From the NCBI RefSeq assembly GCF_001895025.1, contig NZ_BCXI01000001.1:310001-374000 (forward strand): 64,000 nt of DNA, in the 5' to 3' direction. The position numbers were made by a program, and so were the translations under genes. The notes under the pieces were generated by a model, which was given only the letters and a program-made list of their open reading frames with translations, had not been told where the DNA came from and did not search any database. Source of the DNA: Rhodococcus zopfii NBRC 100606 = JCM 9919 (GTDB lineage: Bacteria; Actinomycetota; Actinomycetes; Mycobacteriales; Mycobacteriaceae). Below, in pieces: positions 1 through 13,781 of the stretch. Each line of letters starts with the position of its first letter. The stretch's first letter is position 1.

Positions 1-470
1 ATCGCCGACTTGGTGGCCTCGCGGTTCGTCGTCGGCGACACCAGCACCGACGCGGTGCCGGAGAACGCGACCAGACCGAGATTGATACCGGGGGTCAGGT
101 CGTCCGCGAACTGCTTGGCCGCTTGCTGCGCGGCGGCGAGCCGGTTCGGCGCGACGTCGGTGGCCTCCATCGACAGCGACACGTCGATGACCAGCACCAC
201 CGTCGCCCGGTTGCGCGGGACGCGTTGTTCGGCGGTCGGGCCGGCCAACGCCACGGTGAGCAGCGCCAGCGCGCTCAGCAGCGCGATGATCGGGATGTGC
301 CGGGCCGGGCCGGGCCGGTTCGGCGCGACCTTCTCGAGCATCTCGAGATTGCTGAAGCGCAGCGCGTGCTTCTGTTTGCGTCGCTGCAGCACGACATAGC
401 CGACGGCCAGCGCCGCGACGACGACGAGGAACAGCAGCCACCACGGGGACGCGAAGTCGGAGAAGCTCAT
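1..470 (-). CDS. VWA-domain membrane protein (BatA-like), truncated by window edge
   Basis: Only the N-terminal ~156 residues are inside the window; the gene runs off the left edge. Two hydrophobic segments (about residues 10-29 and 60-80) flank a basic stretch, followed by the start of a von Willebrand A domain with an intact MIDAS motif [10 protein letters not shown]. This layout matches the membrane-anchored VWA proteins that accompany MoxR ATPases and DUF58 proteins (Rv1481 neighbourhood in M. tuberculosis). The ATG overlaps the TGA of the DUF58 gene (ATGA), so the two are probably translationally coupled. The role is inferred from family: a metal-dependent protein-interaction module working with MoxR at the membrane. 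Confidence 0.88.
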   Translation of the reverse strand, partial: MSFSDFASPWWLLFLVVVAALAVGYVVLQRRKQKHALRFSNLEMLEKVAPNRPGPARHIPIIALLSALALLTVALAGPTAEQRVPRNRATVVLVIDVSLSMEATDVAPNRLAAAQQAAKQFADDLTPGINLGLVAFSGTASVLVSPTTNREATKSA

Positions 471-1420
471 CGCCCCCCCTTGGCCGGCGCACCGAAGCTG
501 TGCCGGCGGGCGGCGACGAACCGGACGACGTCTTCGATCCAGTCCCGGTCGGTGCGCAATGTCATCTGCGGGGCGCCGCACCGGCGCAGGGCCTGCTGCA
601 CCGAGGCGCGATGCTCGGCGGCGGCCGCAGCGTAGTCGGCGCGCAGCCGTTCGGTGGTGGTGAACTCGCGGGTGCGTCCGGTTTCCGGGTCGTGCAGCAC
701 CACATCTCCCAGGTCCGGCAGTTCGAGGTCGCGGGGGTCGAGCACCTCGACGGCCAGCAGGTCGTGCCGGCCGGACAGCGCCCGCAGAGACCGTTCCCAG
801 TCGACCGGGCCGAGGAAGTCGCTGATGACGACGACGAGGCCGCGCCGCCTCTGCGGCCGGCGCAGTGCCTCGATCGCCCCGCGCAGGTCGCCCCGGGTGC
901 CGTCGGGGGCGTGCGGGGTGGTCGCGACCGCCCTCAGCATCGCCTGAGCGTGCAACCGGCCCCCGCGCGCCGGGAAGCGCGTGGTCTCGTGGCCGGTGCT
1001 CACGACCGCGCCGATCCGGTTGCCGCCCCCACTGGTCAGGTGCGCGACGGCAGCGGCCGCCGCGACCGCCAGGTCGCGCTTCTCGCAGACGCCGGTGCCG
1101 AAATCGAGGCTGGCCGACAGGTCGACGGCCAGCCAGGTCTCGAGCTCGCGATCGGCGACGGACTGTCGCACGTGCGGATGCGTGGTCCGGGCGGTCACCG
1201 ACCAGTCCATCTGCCGCACGTCGTCGCCGGGCTGGTATTCGCGGGCGTCACCCGGCTCGGAACCGGGCCCCGGGATCAGCCCGAGGTGGTCACCGTGCAG
1301 CACGCCGTCGAGCCGCCGCCGCACGGTGAGCTCGAGGGTGCGCAACGCAGCGGTCAGTGCGGGATCTCGCAGTTCGCCGGACCGGAAGGTCGGCGGCGAC
1401 CCGTGGGCGCGTGGGCTCAC
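467..1420 (-). CDS. DUF58 domain-containing protein
   Basis: A 317-residue protein. It carries the DUF58 hallmarks: an N-terminal region with G-x-R-x-Y-x-x-G-D (here [16 protein letters not shown], about residues 59-74) and a degenerate VWA-like fold with a DLSASLDFG stretch near residue 100. The GTG start overlaps the MoxR stop (GTGA), and its own stop overlaps the downstream VWA gene, so the three form one coupled operon. DUF58 proteins always travel with MoxR AAA+ ATPases; the shared function is thought to be chaperone-like assembly or cofactor insertion for envelope complexes, but no reaction can be assigned from sequence. Confidence 0.9.
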   Translation of the reverse strand: MSPRAHGSPPTFRSGELRDPALTAALRTLELTVRRRLDGVLHGDHLGLIPGPGSEPGDAREYQPGDDVRQMDWSVTARTTHPHVRQSVADRELETWLAVDLSASLDFGTGVCEKRDLAVAAAAAVAHLTSGGGNRIGAVVSTGHETTRFPARGGRLHAQAMLRAVATTPHAPDGTRGDLRGAIEALRRPQRRRGLVVVISDFLGPVDWERSLRALSGRHDLLAVEVLDPRDLELPDLGDVVLHDPETGRTREFTTTERLRADYAAAAAEHRASVQQALRRCGAPQMTLRTDRDWIEDVVRFVAARRHSFGAPAKGGR

Positions 1421-2607
1421 CGCTGCCCCGCACCTGCCTCGGGTCCGGCCGGGACACCCGCGGCCGGTGCCGCCGGCGCGGGAGCCGGCGGAATGGGCGC
1501 GTTGACCTGCGGGGCGACATGCGGCAGTCCGACGGTCTGCAGGATGCGGTTGATGATCTGGTCGGCGGTGACCTCGTCGGCGAGGGCGTCGTAGGAGAGC
1601 ACCAGGCGGTGACGCAGCACGTCCGGGATCACATCGAGGACGTCCTGCGGGACGACGTAGTCGCGGCCGCGGACCAACGCCAGCGCCCGCGCAGCCGAGA
1701 TGATGCCGAGGGTCGCGCGCGGCGAGGCCCCGTAGGCGATCCAGCCGGCGACGTCGACGAGGCCGAGTTCGGCGGGGGCGCGGGTCGCGAAGATCACCCG
1801 CACCACGTAGTCGACGAGCGCGTGGTGCACGAACACGCGGCTGGCGACGTCCTGCAGGCGCAGCAGTTCGGCATTGTCGAGGATCTGCTTCGGTTCGGGC
1901 GCGGACACACCCATGCGGTAGACGATCTCGCGTTCCTCTTCGACGGTCGGATAGTCGACGAGGACCTTGAACAGGAAGCGGTCGCGCTGCGCCTCGGGCA
2001 GCGGGTACACACCTTCGTTCTCGATCGGGTTCTGGGTGGCCATCACCAGGAACGGATCGGGCATCGGGAATGTCCGGCCGCCGATGGTGACGTGCCGTTC
2101 GGCCATCACCTCGAGCAGCGCGGATTGCACCTTGGCGGGCGCACGGTTGATCTCGTCGGCGAGCACGAAGTTCGCGACCACCGGTCCGAGTTCGGTATCG
2201 AACTCCTCGCGGCCCTGCCGGTAGATGCGGGTACCGACGAGGTCGGTGGGCACCAGGTCCGGGGTGAACTGGACGCGGGAGAACGACCCGCCCACCACCT
2301 TCGCGAACGTCTCCACGGCGAGAGTCTTGGCGACGCCCGGAACGCCTTCCAGGAGCACGTGCCCCTTGGCGAGGACACCGACGAGCATCCGTTCGACGAG
2401 TCGGTCCTGACCGACGATGACGCGCTTGACCTCGTAGATCGCCTTCTCGAGGACACGGACATCCGACGCCTGATCGGTCGTGGCGGGCGGCTTCGTCCCG
2501 TCTTTCGACAGGACCGGGGTCGTCGTCCCCGCAGCCTGAGTGGCCGGGCCCTGTGTGGTCGCGCCCCGAGTGTTCGTGCCCGACGTCCCACCCTCACGTG
2601 AGGTCAC
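1417..2607 (-). CDS. moxR: MoxR-family AAA+ ATPase
   Basis: MoxR-type AAA+ ATPase of about 396 residues. Visible motifs are Walker A (GVPGVAKT), Walker B (LADEINRAP) and sensor 1 (ATQNPIENEG). The first ~60 residues are a low-complexity Thr/Gly/Ala-rich tail before the ATPase core. I chose the GTG at 2607; an ATG at 2664 is in frame but would add 19 atypical residues. It lies downstream of ripA and upstream of DUF58 and VWA genes, as in the M. tuberculosis Rv1477-Rv1481 region (moxR1). MoxR proteins act as chaperones for metabolic or envelope complexes; the client is not evident here. Confidence 0.92.
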   Translation of the reverse strand: MTSREGGTSGTNTRGATTQGPATQAAGTTTPVLSKDGTKPPATTDQASDVRVLEKAIYEVKRVIVGQDRLVERMLVGVLAKGHVLLEGVPGVAKTLAVETFAKVVGGSFSRVQFTPDLVPTDLVGTRIYRQGREEFDTELGPVVANFVLADEINRAPAKVQSALLEVMAERHVTIGGRTFPMPDPFLVMATQNPIENEGVYPLPEAQRDRFLFKVLVDYPTVEEEREIVYRMGVSAPEPKQILDNAELLRLQDVASRVFVHHALVDYVVRVIFATRAPAELGLVDVAGWIAYGASPRATLGIISAARALALVRGRDYVVPQDVLDVIPDVLRHRLVLSYDALADEVTADQIINRILQTVGLPHVAPQVNAPIPPAPAPAAPAAGVPAGPEAGAGQR

Positions 2608-2757
2608 CAAGAATCCACCGCTTTCGCCTAGGTCGTTCCGCTGGAGATCACATTCGGGCACCACTATTCCAGGTGTGGCTGCCCGGCGCCGCCACCGTGC
2701 CGCGCGCGTGGTGCGCGGACCGGACCACGGATCACGAAACGCGAGGTCACACGGCTG

Positions 2758-4479
2758 TCACGACACCATCCGCACGACGTACGGTGTCATGCCGGCCCAG
2801 CGCACCGGCGAGATCTTCACGTGCGAACCCGACTGCGGGGCCTCGAGCATCTGACCGTCACCGAGATACAACCCGACATGCTGGCTCGCATTGGGGCCGT
2901 AGAAGATCATGTCGCCGCGTTTCATCTCCGCGGACGGCACCTGGGTGCCGGCGGTGTACTGATAGCCGGTGTAGTGCGGCAGGGAGATTCCGATGCCGGC
3001 GAACGCGTAGATCATCAGGCCCGAACAGTCGAAACCGACCTTGTTGTAGTCGCCGTAGCTGTCGGCGACTCCACCGTCGCGGATCCCGCGGGTGGGGCCG
3101 TTCTCGTCACCGCCACCCCACGCGTAGGGCACACCGATCTGAGACATGGCGCGATCGATGACGGTTTCGACGGCGGCGGGACCGATGACCGTGGTTCGGG
3201 GAGTGCTGCGCGGCTTGGACTTCGGCGTCGACTGGGTCCCGGAACTTTCGCCGGTCGGGTCGCCGGGGTCCGGGTTGCCCCAGTCGCGGCCGCTGCTGCT
3301 CCGACCTCCGGTGTCGTCCGCGGTGCCGCCGGTATCCCCGGTCGAGGTGTCCCCGGTCGAGGAGTCGTCCTCGTCCGTGACCTCCGGCAGCGGGGTTTCG
3401 GCTCCGGCCCAGTCGCCGGGGTCGACCCGGTAGCCGTCGATCTGGGTGTGCGGGCGCTGGCCGTTGGCGAGTTCGGCGGCGCGGGCACGCGCCGCTGCGT
3501 CCGCAGCGACACGCTGGGCCGCTTCCGCCGCCGCCTGTTGCGCCGCCGCCTCGGCAGCGGCCCTGGCTGCCTCCTCGGCTTGCCGCTGCCGGTCCCATGC
3601 CGCGTAGTCGGCGCGCTGGTTCTCGAGCCCGGCGACGTTCTGCCGGGCCGCATCCAGCTCGGTCTGCGCCGCTGCGCGTTCGATCTCGATCCGCTGCTTG
3701 TCCGCTGCCTGCTGGTCCAGTGCGGAGCGAGCCTGCGCGATCGCGGATTCGGCGTCCGCCTTGCGCTGTTCGGCCGCCTCGGAGGCAGCATCGGCTTCCT
3801 GCTTGGCCGCCCGCGCGCTGGAGTTCTTGTTGGCTTCCTCGGTGCGAGCGCGCTCGAGGGCGTCGAGCACCGCGTTGCGTCCCGACGAGAGCAGCCGCAT
3901 CACCTGGGCCCGATCGAGGAGATCGTCCGGGCCGGTCGAGCCGAGGAACGACGCGAGCGACGCGGCGTTGGTGCCGCGGGTGTAACTGCTGCGAGCGAAC
4001 GCGTCGAAGTCGCTCTGGGCCTGTTCGATGCGGACGCCGGCGTCGCGGAGCGCCTGCTGCGACTGCGTAACGGCGTACGCGGCCGCGTCGGCGGCGTCGC
4101 GGGCGTTCTGCAGGTCCACCAGCGCCCGGTTGACGTTCTCACGTTTGATCGCGACCTGGTTCTCCAACTCGGCGAGCTGCTGATCCGCGGACGCGATGCG
4201 GACGATCAGCTCACCGACGCGGCCGATGCCGGTCTCGACGGCCGCACCGGCAGCGGCGAGCGCATCGTCGCTCGGATTCGTGGGCGGTTCCGGTACCGCG
4301 CCCACCGACGCCGCGGTCCCCACCAGGAGGGTCGCAACGAGCCCGAGCCCGACCACCAGTCGTGGCCCCGTCGACAGTCCGCGCCCGACCGAGCTCCATC
4401 TGCGGGTTCCCCCTCCGCTGCGATGTCGCCGCAACCCGGATCGTCGCGAATTCCCCCCGTGGAAACCGAAGTGCCTCAC
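2758..4479 (-). CDS. ripA: RipA-like NlpC/P60 peptidoglycan endopeptidase
   Basis: Secreted D,L-endopeptidase of the RipA family, about 573 residues, expected to cut peptidoglycan stem peptides at the division septum. Order of parts: basic N-region, signal peptide (about residues 40-65, ending near AASVGA), a long Ala/Gln/Glu-rich coiled coil (about 75-330), an acidic Ser/Thr/Gly-rich linker, then a C-terminal NlpC/P60 domain. Catalytic residues line up with M. tuberculosis RipA: Cys485 in FDCSG, His534 in SQHVGLY and Glu546 in QMLEAP. I chose the GTG at 4479 because GAGGGAGA sits just upstream. The frame stays open upstream to 5106, but that part does not look coding. The adjacent ripB paralogue seen in mycobacteria is absent. 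Confidence 0.88.
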   Translation of the reverse strand: MRHFGFHGGNSRRSGLRRHRSGGGTRRWSSVGRGLSTGPRLVVGLGLVATLLVGTAASVGAVPEPPTNPSDDALAAAGAAVETGIGRVGELIVRIASADQQLAELENQVAIKRENVNRALVDLQNARDAADAAAYAVTQSQQALRDAGVRIEQAQSDFDAFARSSYTRGTNAASLASFLGSTGPDDLLDRAQVMRLLSSGRNAVLDALERARTEEANKNSSARAAKQEADAASEAAEQRKADAESAIAQARSALDQQAADKQRIEIERAAAQTELDAARQNVAGLENQRADYAAWDRQRQAEEAARAAAEAAAQQAAAEAAQRVAADAAARARAAELANGQRPHTQIDGYRVDPGDWAGAETPLPEVTDEDDSSTGDTSTGDTGGTADDTGGRSSSGRDWGNPDPGDPTGESSGTQSTPKSKPRSTPRTTVIGPAAVETVIDRAMSQIGVPYAWGGGDENGPTRGIRDGGVADSYGDYNKVGFDCSGLMIYAFAGIGISLPHYTGYQYTAGTQVPSAEMKRGDMIFYGPNASQHVGLYLGDGQMLEAPQSGSHVKISPVRWAGMTPYVVRMVS

Positions 4480-4816
4480 ATCATTTCTCCCTCGGTGGTG
4501 TCGCGAACGAAACCGGTCCGCCGCGCCGAGGGAAGGACTGCACGCCGCACCCGATCGCGCGCCGCGCGATCGGTCCGCAGAACCGTTGCGCCGTCGTGAA
4601 CTGCGGTCCCACGACGACAAGTGCGACACTCCTTCCCCAAGAGCGCCAACTGCACCGTACGACACATTGCGCTCGTTTCGCGCGACTGTCACAGATAAAG
4701 GTGCAAAAATTTGTCCGTGTCGACGAATCGACCGTGCCCGAGGTCGGCGCGGGACGGGGGTCGCGATCGTGGAGATGCAGCCGGAACCGCCCCGAACCCA
4801 GGGCGTGAGGCGAGCG
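4480..4816. other. Intergenic leader upstream of ripA
   Basis: About 340 bases with no convincing gene on either strand. It must contain the ripA promoter and probably a long 5' untranslated region. I checked it for the c-di-AMP (ydaO) riboswitch that precedes many actinobacterial cell-wall hydrolase genes. The conserved GGGTGAA and CCGAACCCG-type blocks are not visible. The AT-rich run near 4700-4715 (AAAAATTTG) is the most promoter-like stretch. Confidence 0.5.
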
Positions 4817-5050
4817 TCAGCCCACGCGGATTCCGTTGTCTGCGAGGAACTCCCGGGCGCGACCGAGTCGACGGTCGGCGCAGAAGGCGTACCACGGCTC
4901 GGCGAGACCTTCCCGGTGGACGGGATCGCGGAACCGGTGGAACGCACCTTTGCCCTCGATCGCGCGCTGCAGTCGCTCCCGCAACGACTCAGGTTGCCGC
5001 TCGGCGAAAGCCGCAATGTCCCGCGAGCCGTCCGGCGAGCAACTCCACCG
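4817..5050 (-). pseudogene. C-terminal remnant of a UPF0158 protein
   Basis: In this frame the C-terminal ~75 residues read as a good UPF0158 (uncharacterised family) C-terminus: DIAAFAERQPE, then RAIEGKGAFHRFRD, then WYAFCADRRLGRARE and LADNGIRVG before a TGA. Going upstream the frame meets a stop at 5051-5053, and the other two frames do not continue the family. Only ~110 bases separate that stop from the end of the next gene (5162), too little for the missing N-terminal half. No in-frame ATG or GTG with a ribosome site precedes the conserved part. I call it a 5'-truncated gene; a short expressed fragment from a rare start cannot be excluded. Confidence 0.55.
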
Positions 5051-5161
5051 TCACCGACAACCAGGTTCGCGCCGTCCACCGATGGTTGGCACGCGGGTCG
5101 CGGCACCGTCCGGCTTCAGCCGCTCCGACGCGGAGAGCGAAGGCCGGTGTTCCGGGTAGCG

Positions 5162-5701
5162 CTACCGGCCGCCGGCGACCGGAGTCGACGGTCGGAGATC
5201 GGTCTTGCGGCGTCGCGCGGCCTTGGCGAGCGCGGTGGCGCCGGCGACGGCGGCCACGACGAGAATCAGCAGGATCGTCCACGCGGTCCACGCGGGACCC
5301 GGTTCGGTGACCGAGTCGACGAAGTTGCGCGTGGAAACGACCGGGTCGCCCGTGTAGGTGCGGTCCTGCGCGGCCTCGAGGGTCACCCGGTCGAGGCTGT
5401 CGCTGTAGGCGCCCACCCAGCCGGGGCTCAGTACCAGCACGGTGCCACCGTCTTCGGTGCCCACCTCGGTCGCGAGGTCGCGCAGCTGCGAGTCGATACG
5501 CGGGTCCCGGTCGACGACGACGACACGCAGGTCGATGCCGTGATCCTGGGCGCGTTGAACCTGCTCGACCAGGTCGGCGACGCGGTCGGAGGGAGCGGAG
5601 ACCTGATCGTCGGCGAGATCTGCCAGCACCTGCTCGAGCGTGATGCCCGGCGGGAGGTCGGTGGCCGATGGCACTGGAATTCGTGGCAGTGGCGCAGACA
5701 T
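5162..5701 (-). CDS. Rv1476-like membrane-anchored protein
   Basis: A 179-residue protein of unknown function. The ATG at 5701 has GGAGAGA a few bases upstream; the frame is open further up but without a ribosome site. The N-terminal ~120 residues form an alpha/beta domain reminiscent of TPM-like modules (VVVVDRDPRIDSQLRDLATE, then VLVLSPGWVGAYSDSLDR). A single transmembrane helix follows near residues 140-162 (TAWTILLILVVAAVAGATAL), with a basic cytoplasmic tail. Its place between aconitase and ripA matches Rv1476. It is divergent from acn and shares the intergenic region that carries the AcnR operator. Confidence 0.8.
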   Translation of the reverse strand: MSAPLPRIPVPSATDLPPGITLEQVLADLADDQVSAPSDRVADLVEQVQRAQDHGIDLRVVVVDRDPRIDSQLRDLATEVGTEDGGTVLVLSPGWVGAYSDSLDRVTLEAAQDRTYTGDPVVSTRNFVDSVTEPGPAWTAWTILLILVVAAVAGATALAKAARRRKTDLRPSTPVAGGR

Positions 5702-5799
5702 CTCTCTCCGGTAGTGCTGGGACGGGACCGGCGGCGGGTCGCGCCGAGTCCGACGACTCGGGCACCGGCGCACGGCGACATCCGCACCCTACGCGATGA

Positions 5800-8820
<3,021 letters not shown>

Positions 8821-8884
8821 AGGCGGCCACGCGGCCGTGTCGCCTCCGGCGACCCGGCCGCGCGCCGACCTGTGCGCGTTTTCG

Positions 8885-8911
8885 GCTCACAGGCGCTACG
8901 CGCCGGTGAGC
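8885..8911. repeat. Hairpin downstream of acn
   Basis: Outer arms GCTCAC and GTGAGC and inner arms GGCGC and GCGCC form a compact stem-loop about 65 bases after the acn stop. It may be the acn terminator, although no T-run follows. It sits 17 bases before a much longer perfect inverted repeat. Confidence 0.5.
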
Positions 8912-8928
8912 ACTTCCTGCCCGGACAG

Positions 8929-8998
8929 GCGCAAAGCGCTCACGACCACGTTTCGCGGCATCCCCGACGATTCGTCAGTGGTCGTGAGCGCTTTGCGC
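8929..8998. repeat. Perfect 21-bp inverted repeat between acn and acnR
   Basis: Arms at 8929-8949 and 8978-8998 are exact reverse complements over 21 bases, with a 28-base spacer. The outer part contains GCGCAAAGCGC, itself a near palindrome. There is no T-run, so it is not a canonical intrinsic terminator. It could be an extragenic palindromic element, an RNA hairpin separating acn from acnR expression, or a miniature mobile element. No target duplication was recognised at its ends. Confidence 0.8.
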
Positions 8999-9062
8999 AC
9001 CCGGCGGCCTCTCACCCGGACGGCCGGGAGAGCTCACCGAACACACGACGAAGGAGGTGCCC

Positions 9063-9629
9063 GTGCCCAAGGTCAGTGAGGACCATCTCGCCGCGCGGCG
9101 GAGCCAGATACTCGACGGCGCGCGGCGCTGCTTCGCCGAGCACGGCTACGAGGGCGCGACGGTTCGGCTTCTCGAGGAGGCCACCGGGCTGTCCCGCGGT
9201 GCGATCTTCCATCACTTCAAGGACAAGGACGGCCTCTTCCTGGCGCTCGCGCAGGAGGATGCCCGGCGGATGGCGGAGGTCGCGGCCGACGAAGGTCTCG
9301 TCCAGGTGATGCGGGACATGCTCGCCTCGCCGGAGCAGTTCGACTGGCTCGGGACGCGACTCGAGATCACCCGCAGGTTGCGTACCGATCCCGAGTTCGC
9401 GCGGGCGTGGACGGCGCATTCGGCGCAGCTCACCGAGGCGACCGAAGGCCGGCTCGCACGGCAGCGGGAAGCCGGCCGGCTGCGCGACGACGTGCCCACC
9501 GACGTGCTCCTGGGCTATCTGGATCTGGTGCTGGACGGTCTCGTCGCGCGCCTCGCGTCCGGGCACGCGGAGAAGGACCTCTCCCAGGTCCTGGACCTGG
9601 TGGAGGAATCGGTGCGGCGCCGCGACTGA
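9063..9629 (+). CDS. acnR: TetR-family repressor of aconitase
   Basis: A 188-residue TetR regulator. The N-terminal HTH is typical: RSQILDGARRCFAEHGYEGATVRLLEEATGLSRGAIFHHFKDKDGLF. The C-terminal ligand domain is all-helical. The start is the GTG at 9063, five bases after a strong AAGGAGG; the GTG at 9057 is part of that ribosome site. Its position directly downstream of acn and the consensus AcnR operator upstream of acn identify it as AcnR, which in corynebacteria represses acn and responds to citrate/isocitrate with Mg2+. The 240-base gap with hairpins suggests it is also expressed from its own promoter. Confidence 0.9.
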   Translation: MPKVSEDHLAARRSQILDGARRCFAEHGYEGATVRLLEEATGLSRGAIFHHFKDKDGLFLALAQEDARRMAEVAADEGLVQVMRDMLASPEQFDWLGTRLEITRRLRTDPEFARAWTAHSAQLTEATEGRLARQREAGRLRDDVPTDVLLGYLDLVLDGLVARLASGHAEKDLSQVLDLVEESVRRRD

Positions 9630-9644
9630 CCGGGCACCGGAGGG

Positions 9645-9896
9645 TCAGGCGGTGCTACCCGACGTCGCTGCGCGCCGACGGTTGGGACCGCCGCGGCCGC
9701 GGAGCGCGACGTGGGATTCGACGAGCACGTTGTGCACGAACCCGTAGGACCGGCCCGTCTCCTGCGCGAGCGTGCGGATGCTGGCCCCGGCCTCGTAGCG
9801 GCGCTTGAGTTCCTGTTGGAGGCGGTCCCGGGACTCCCCCGTGACCCGCGTCCCCTTGCTGAACGTGGACTGGTCGTCTTCGGATCTGCGTGCCAT
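9645..9896 (-). CDS. Small helix-turn-helix protein
   Basis: An 83-residue basic protein with one recognisable HTH: RYEAGASIRTLAQETGRSYGFVHNVL, where the second helix (TGRSYGFVHNVL) would contact DNA. It is followed by a short RGRGG-rich tail (ALRGRGGPNRRR). This small HTH family is conserved in actinobacteria next to ABC-F genes, as here. The target is unknown. It is convergent with acnR (15 bases apart) and codirectional with the upstream ABC-F gene, from which it is separated by ~118 bases. Confidence 0.82.
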   Translation of the reverse strand: MARRSEDDQSTFSKGTRVTGESRDRLQQELKRRYEAGASIRTLAQETGRSYGFVHNVLVESHVALRGRGGPNRRRAATSGSTA

Positions 9897-10014
9897 CGGA
9901 TCCCTCCCGTCGGCTCGACAAGGCTCCGAGTACCAGGCTAGTTCACGCCGACGAAACCCGAGGCGGATCGATGCGCACCGCCCCTGTATGTTCCCGCACC
10001 ACGCGTCACCGGGG

Positions 10015-11646
<1,632 letters not shown>

Positions 11647-11771
11647 GCGTAGGACTCCTCGGGGAAGATCGGGGGTTGGGCGTCATGATGCCGGACGAGC
11701 GGGCACACGAACCACTCATTTTACCGTGGCCCCGGCCCGCCCCCGAGGTGAGATGCGCTACGTTCCGGGAC

Positions 11772-12560
<789 letters not shown>

Positions 12561-12564
12561 TCGC

Positions 12565-13719
12565 GTGACGGACTCGCCCGGTGGCAGCACCGGTCCCGCA
12601 GGTTCGGGTCCCGCAGGGGCCGATCTCGTGATCGCCGGGCTCGGGCCGGCCGGGCGGGCGCTCGCGTTCCGAGCCGCGGCGGCCGGACTCGACGTCACGG
12701 CCGTCGACCCGCATCCGGAGCGGGTGTGGACGGCGACGTACGCGGCGTGGGCGGACGAGCTGCCCGGCTGGCTGCCCGCGATCGCAGTCGCCGCGCACGT
12801 CGACACGCCCTGCGCGTGGACGCTGCGTGAGCACCGCATTCCCCGCCCGTACCGGGTATTGGACACCGCCGCGCTGCAGCGCGCCCTGCCGTTGGACCGG
12901 GTGCGAGTGGTGGCGGCCCGGGCGGTCGCGGTGACCCGCGACGCCGTCGTGACGGCCGACGGCCGGCGCCTCGGAGGCCGCTGCGTCGTGGACGCGCGCG
13001 GACTGCCCGCCACCTCGGGCAGGGCCCAGCAGACCGCGTTCGGGCTCGTCATGGACGCCCGGGCGGCGGCGGGCGCACTCGACGGTCGCGATGCCTGGTT
13101 CATGGACTGGCGGCGCGACAACGGCACCGACCGCACGGATGCCCCGTCGTTCCTGTACGCGGTGCCGGTCGGTCCGGGTCAGGTGCTGCTCGAGGAGACC
13201 TGCCTCGTCGGCCGCCCCGCGTTGGCCCTTCCGGAACTGGAACGACGCCTGCGGGCGCGGCTCGAGGCACGCGGCGTGTCCCTGTCCGGCGCCGAACCGG
13301 CCGAGCACGTCCGTTTCGCCGTCGAAGGCGCCCGGCGGCTCCGCGGCGGGCCGGTCGGTTTCGGGGCGCGCGGCGGCCTGATGCACCCGGCCACCGGATA
13401 TGCGGTGGCCACCGCGCTGTCGGCTGCCGACCCGGTGGTCGCGGCACTTCAGGCGGGACACGCGCCGGATCGGGTGCTGTGGACCCCGGCGGCGCGGACG
13501 GTCGCGGCCCTGCGCGCGCAGGGCCTGCGGGTGCTGCTGGGACTCGGCGACGAGTCCGCGGCGGAGTTCTTCGCCGCTTTCTTCGCGCTGCCCGTCGCCC
13601 GGCAGCGCGCGTATCTGTCGGGGCGTGCCGACCCGCTCGGTGTCGCGGCGGCGATGTGGGCGCTGTTCGGGTCCGTCTCCCCCGCGCTACGACGGGCGAT
13701 CCTGCGCGCGCTGTTCTGA
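12565..13719 (+). CDS. Lycopene cyclase-like flavoprotein (CrtL family)
   Basis: A 384-residue protein with an N-terminal FAD/NAD-binding fold (DLVIAGLGPAGRALAFRAAAAG, about residues 15-36) and the C-terminal MHPATGYAVATAL motif typical of lycopene beta-cyclases. Between them is a FLYAVPVGPGQVLLEETCL block, also a cyclase hallmark. The expected reaction is redox-neutral, FADH2-dependent cyclisation of an acyclic carotenoid end group. Rhodococci make monocyclic carotenoids with a CrtL-type enzyme, so this could be that enzyme. No other carotenoid genes are nearby; the only close partner is the SDR four bases upstream. Confidence 0.78.
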   Translation: MTDSPGGSTGPAGSGPAGADLVIAGLGPAGRALAFRAAAAGLDVTAVDPHPERVWTATYAAWADELPGWLPAIAVAAHVDTPCAWTLREHRIPRPYRVLDTAALQRALPLDRVRVVAARAVAVTRDAVVTADGRRLGGRCVVDARGLPATSGRAQQTAFGLVMDARAAAGALDGRDAWFMDWRRDNGTDRTDAPSFLYAVPVGPGQVLLEETCLVGRPALALPELERRLRARLEARGVSLSGAEPAEHVRFAVEGARRLRGGPVGFGARGGLMHPATGYAVATALSAADPVVAALQAGHAPDRVLWTPAARTVAALRAQGLRVLLGLGDESAAEFFAAFFALPVARQRAYLSGRADPLGVAAAMWALFGSVSPALRRAILRALF

Positions 13720-13781
13720 CCACGGGCAGCGAATTCGGGCGGTCCACTGCACAGCGGCGGGTCGTCCCGCATGATGGACCC

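Noticed and set aside
4480-4816. c-di-AMP (ydaO-type) riboswitch upstream of ripA
   Set aside because: Expected for some actinobacterial cell-wall hydrolases, but the conserved sequence blocks are not visible.
4480-5106. Extension of RipA to an ATG at 5106
   Set aside because: The extra 209 residues are Arg/Ser-rich without similarity, overlap the UPF0158 remnant, and would bury the signal peptide.
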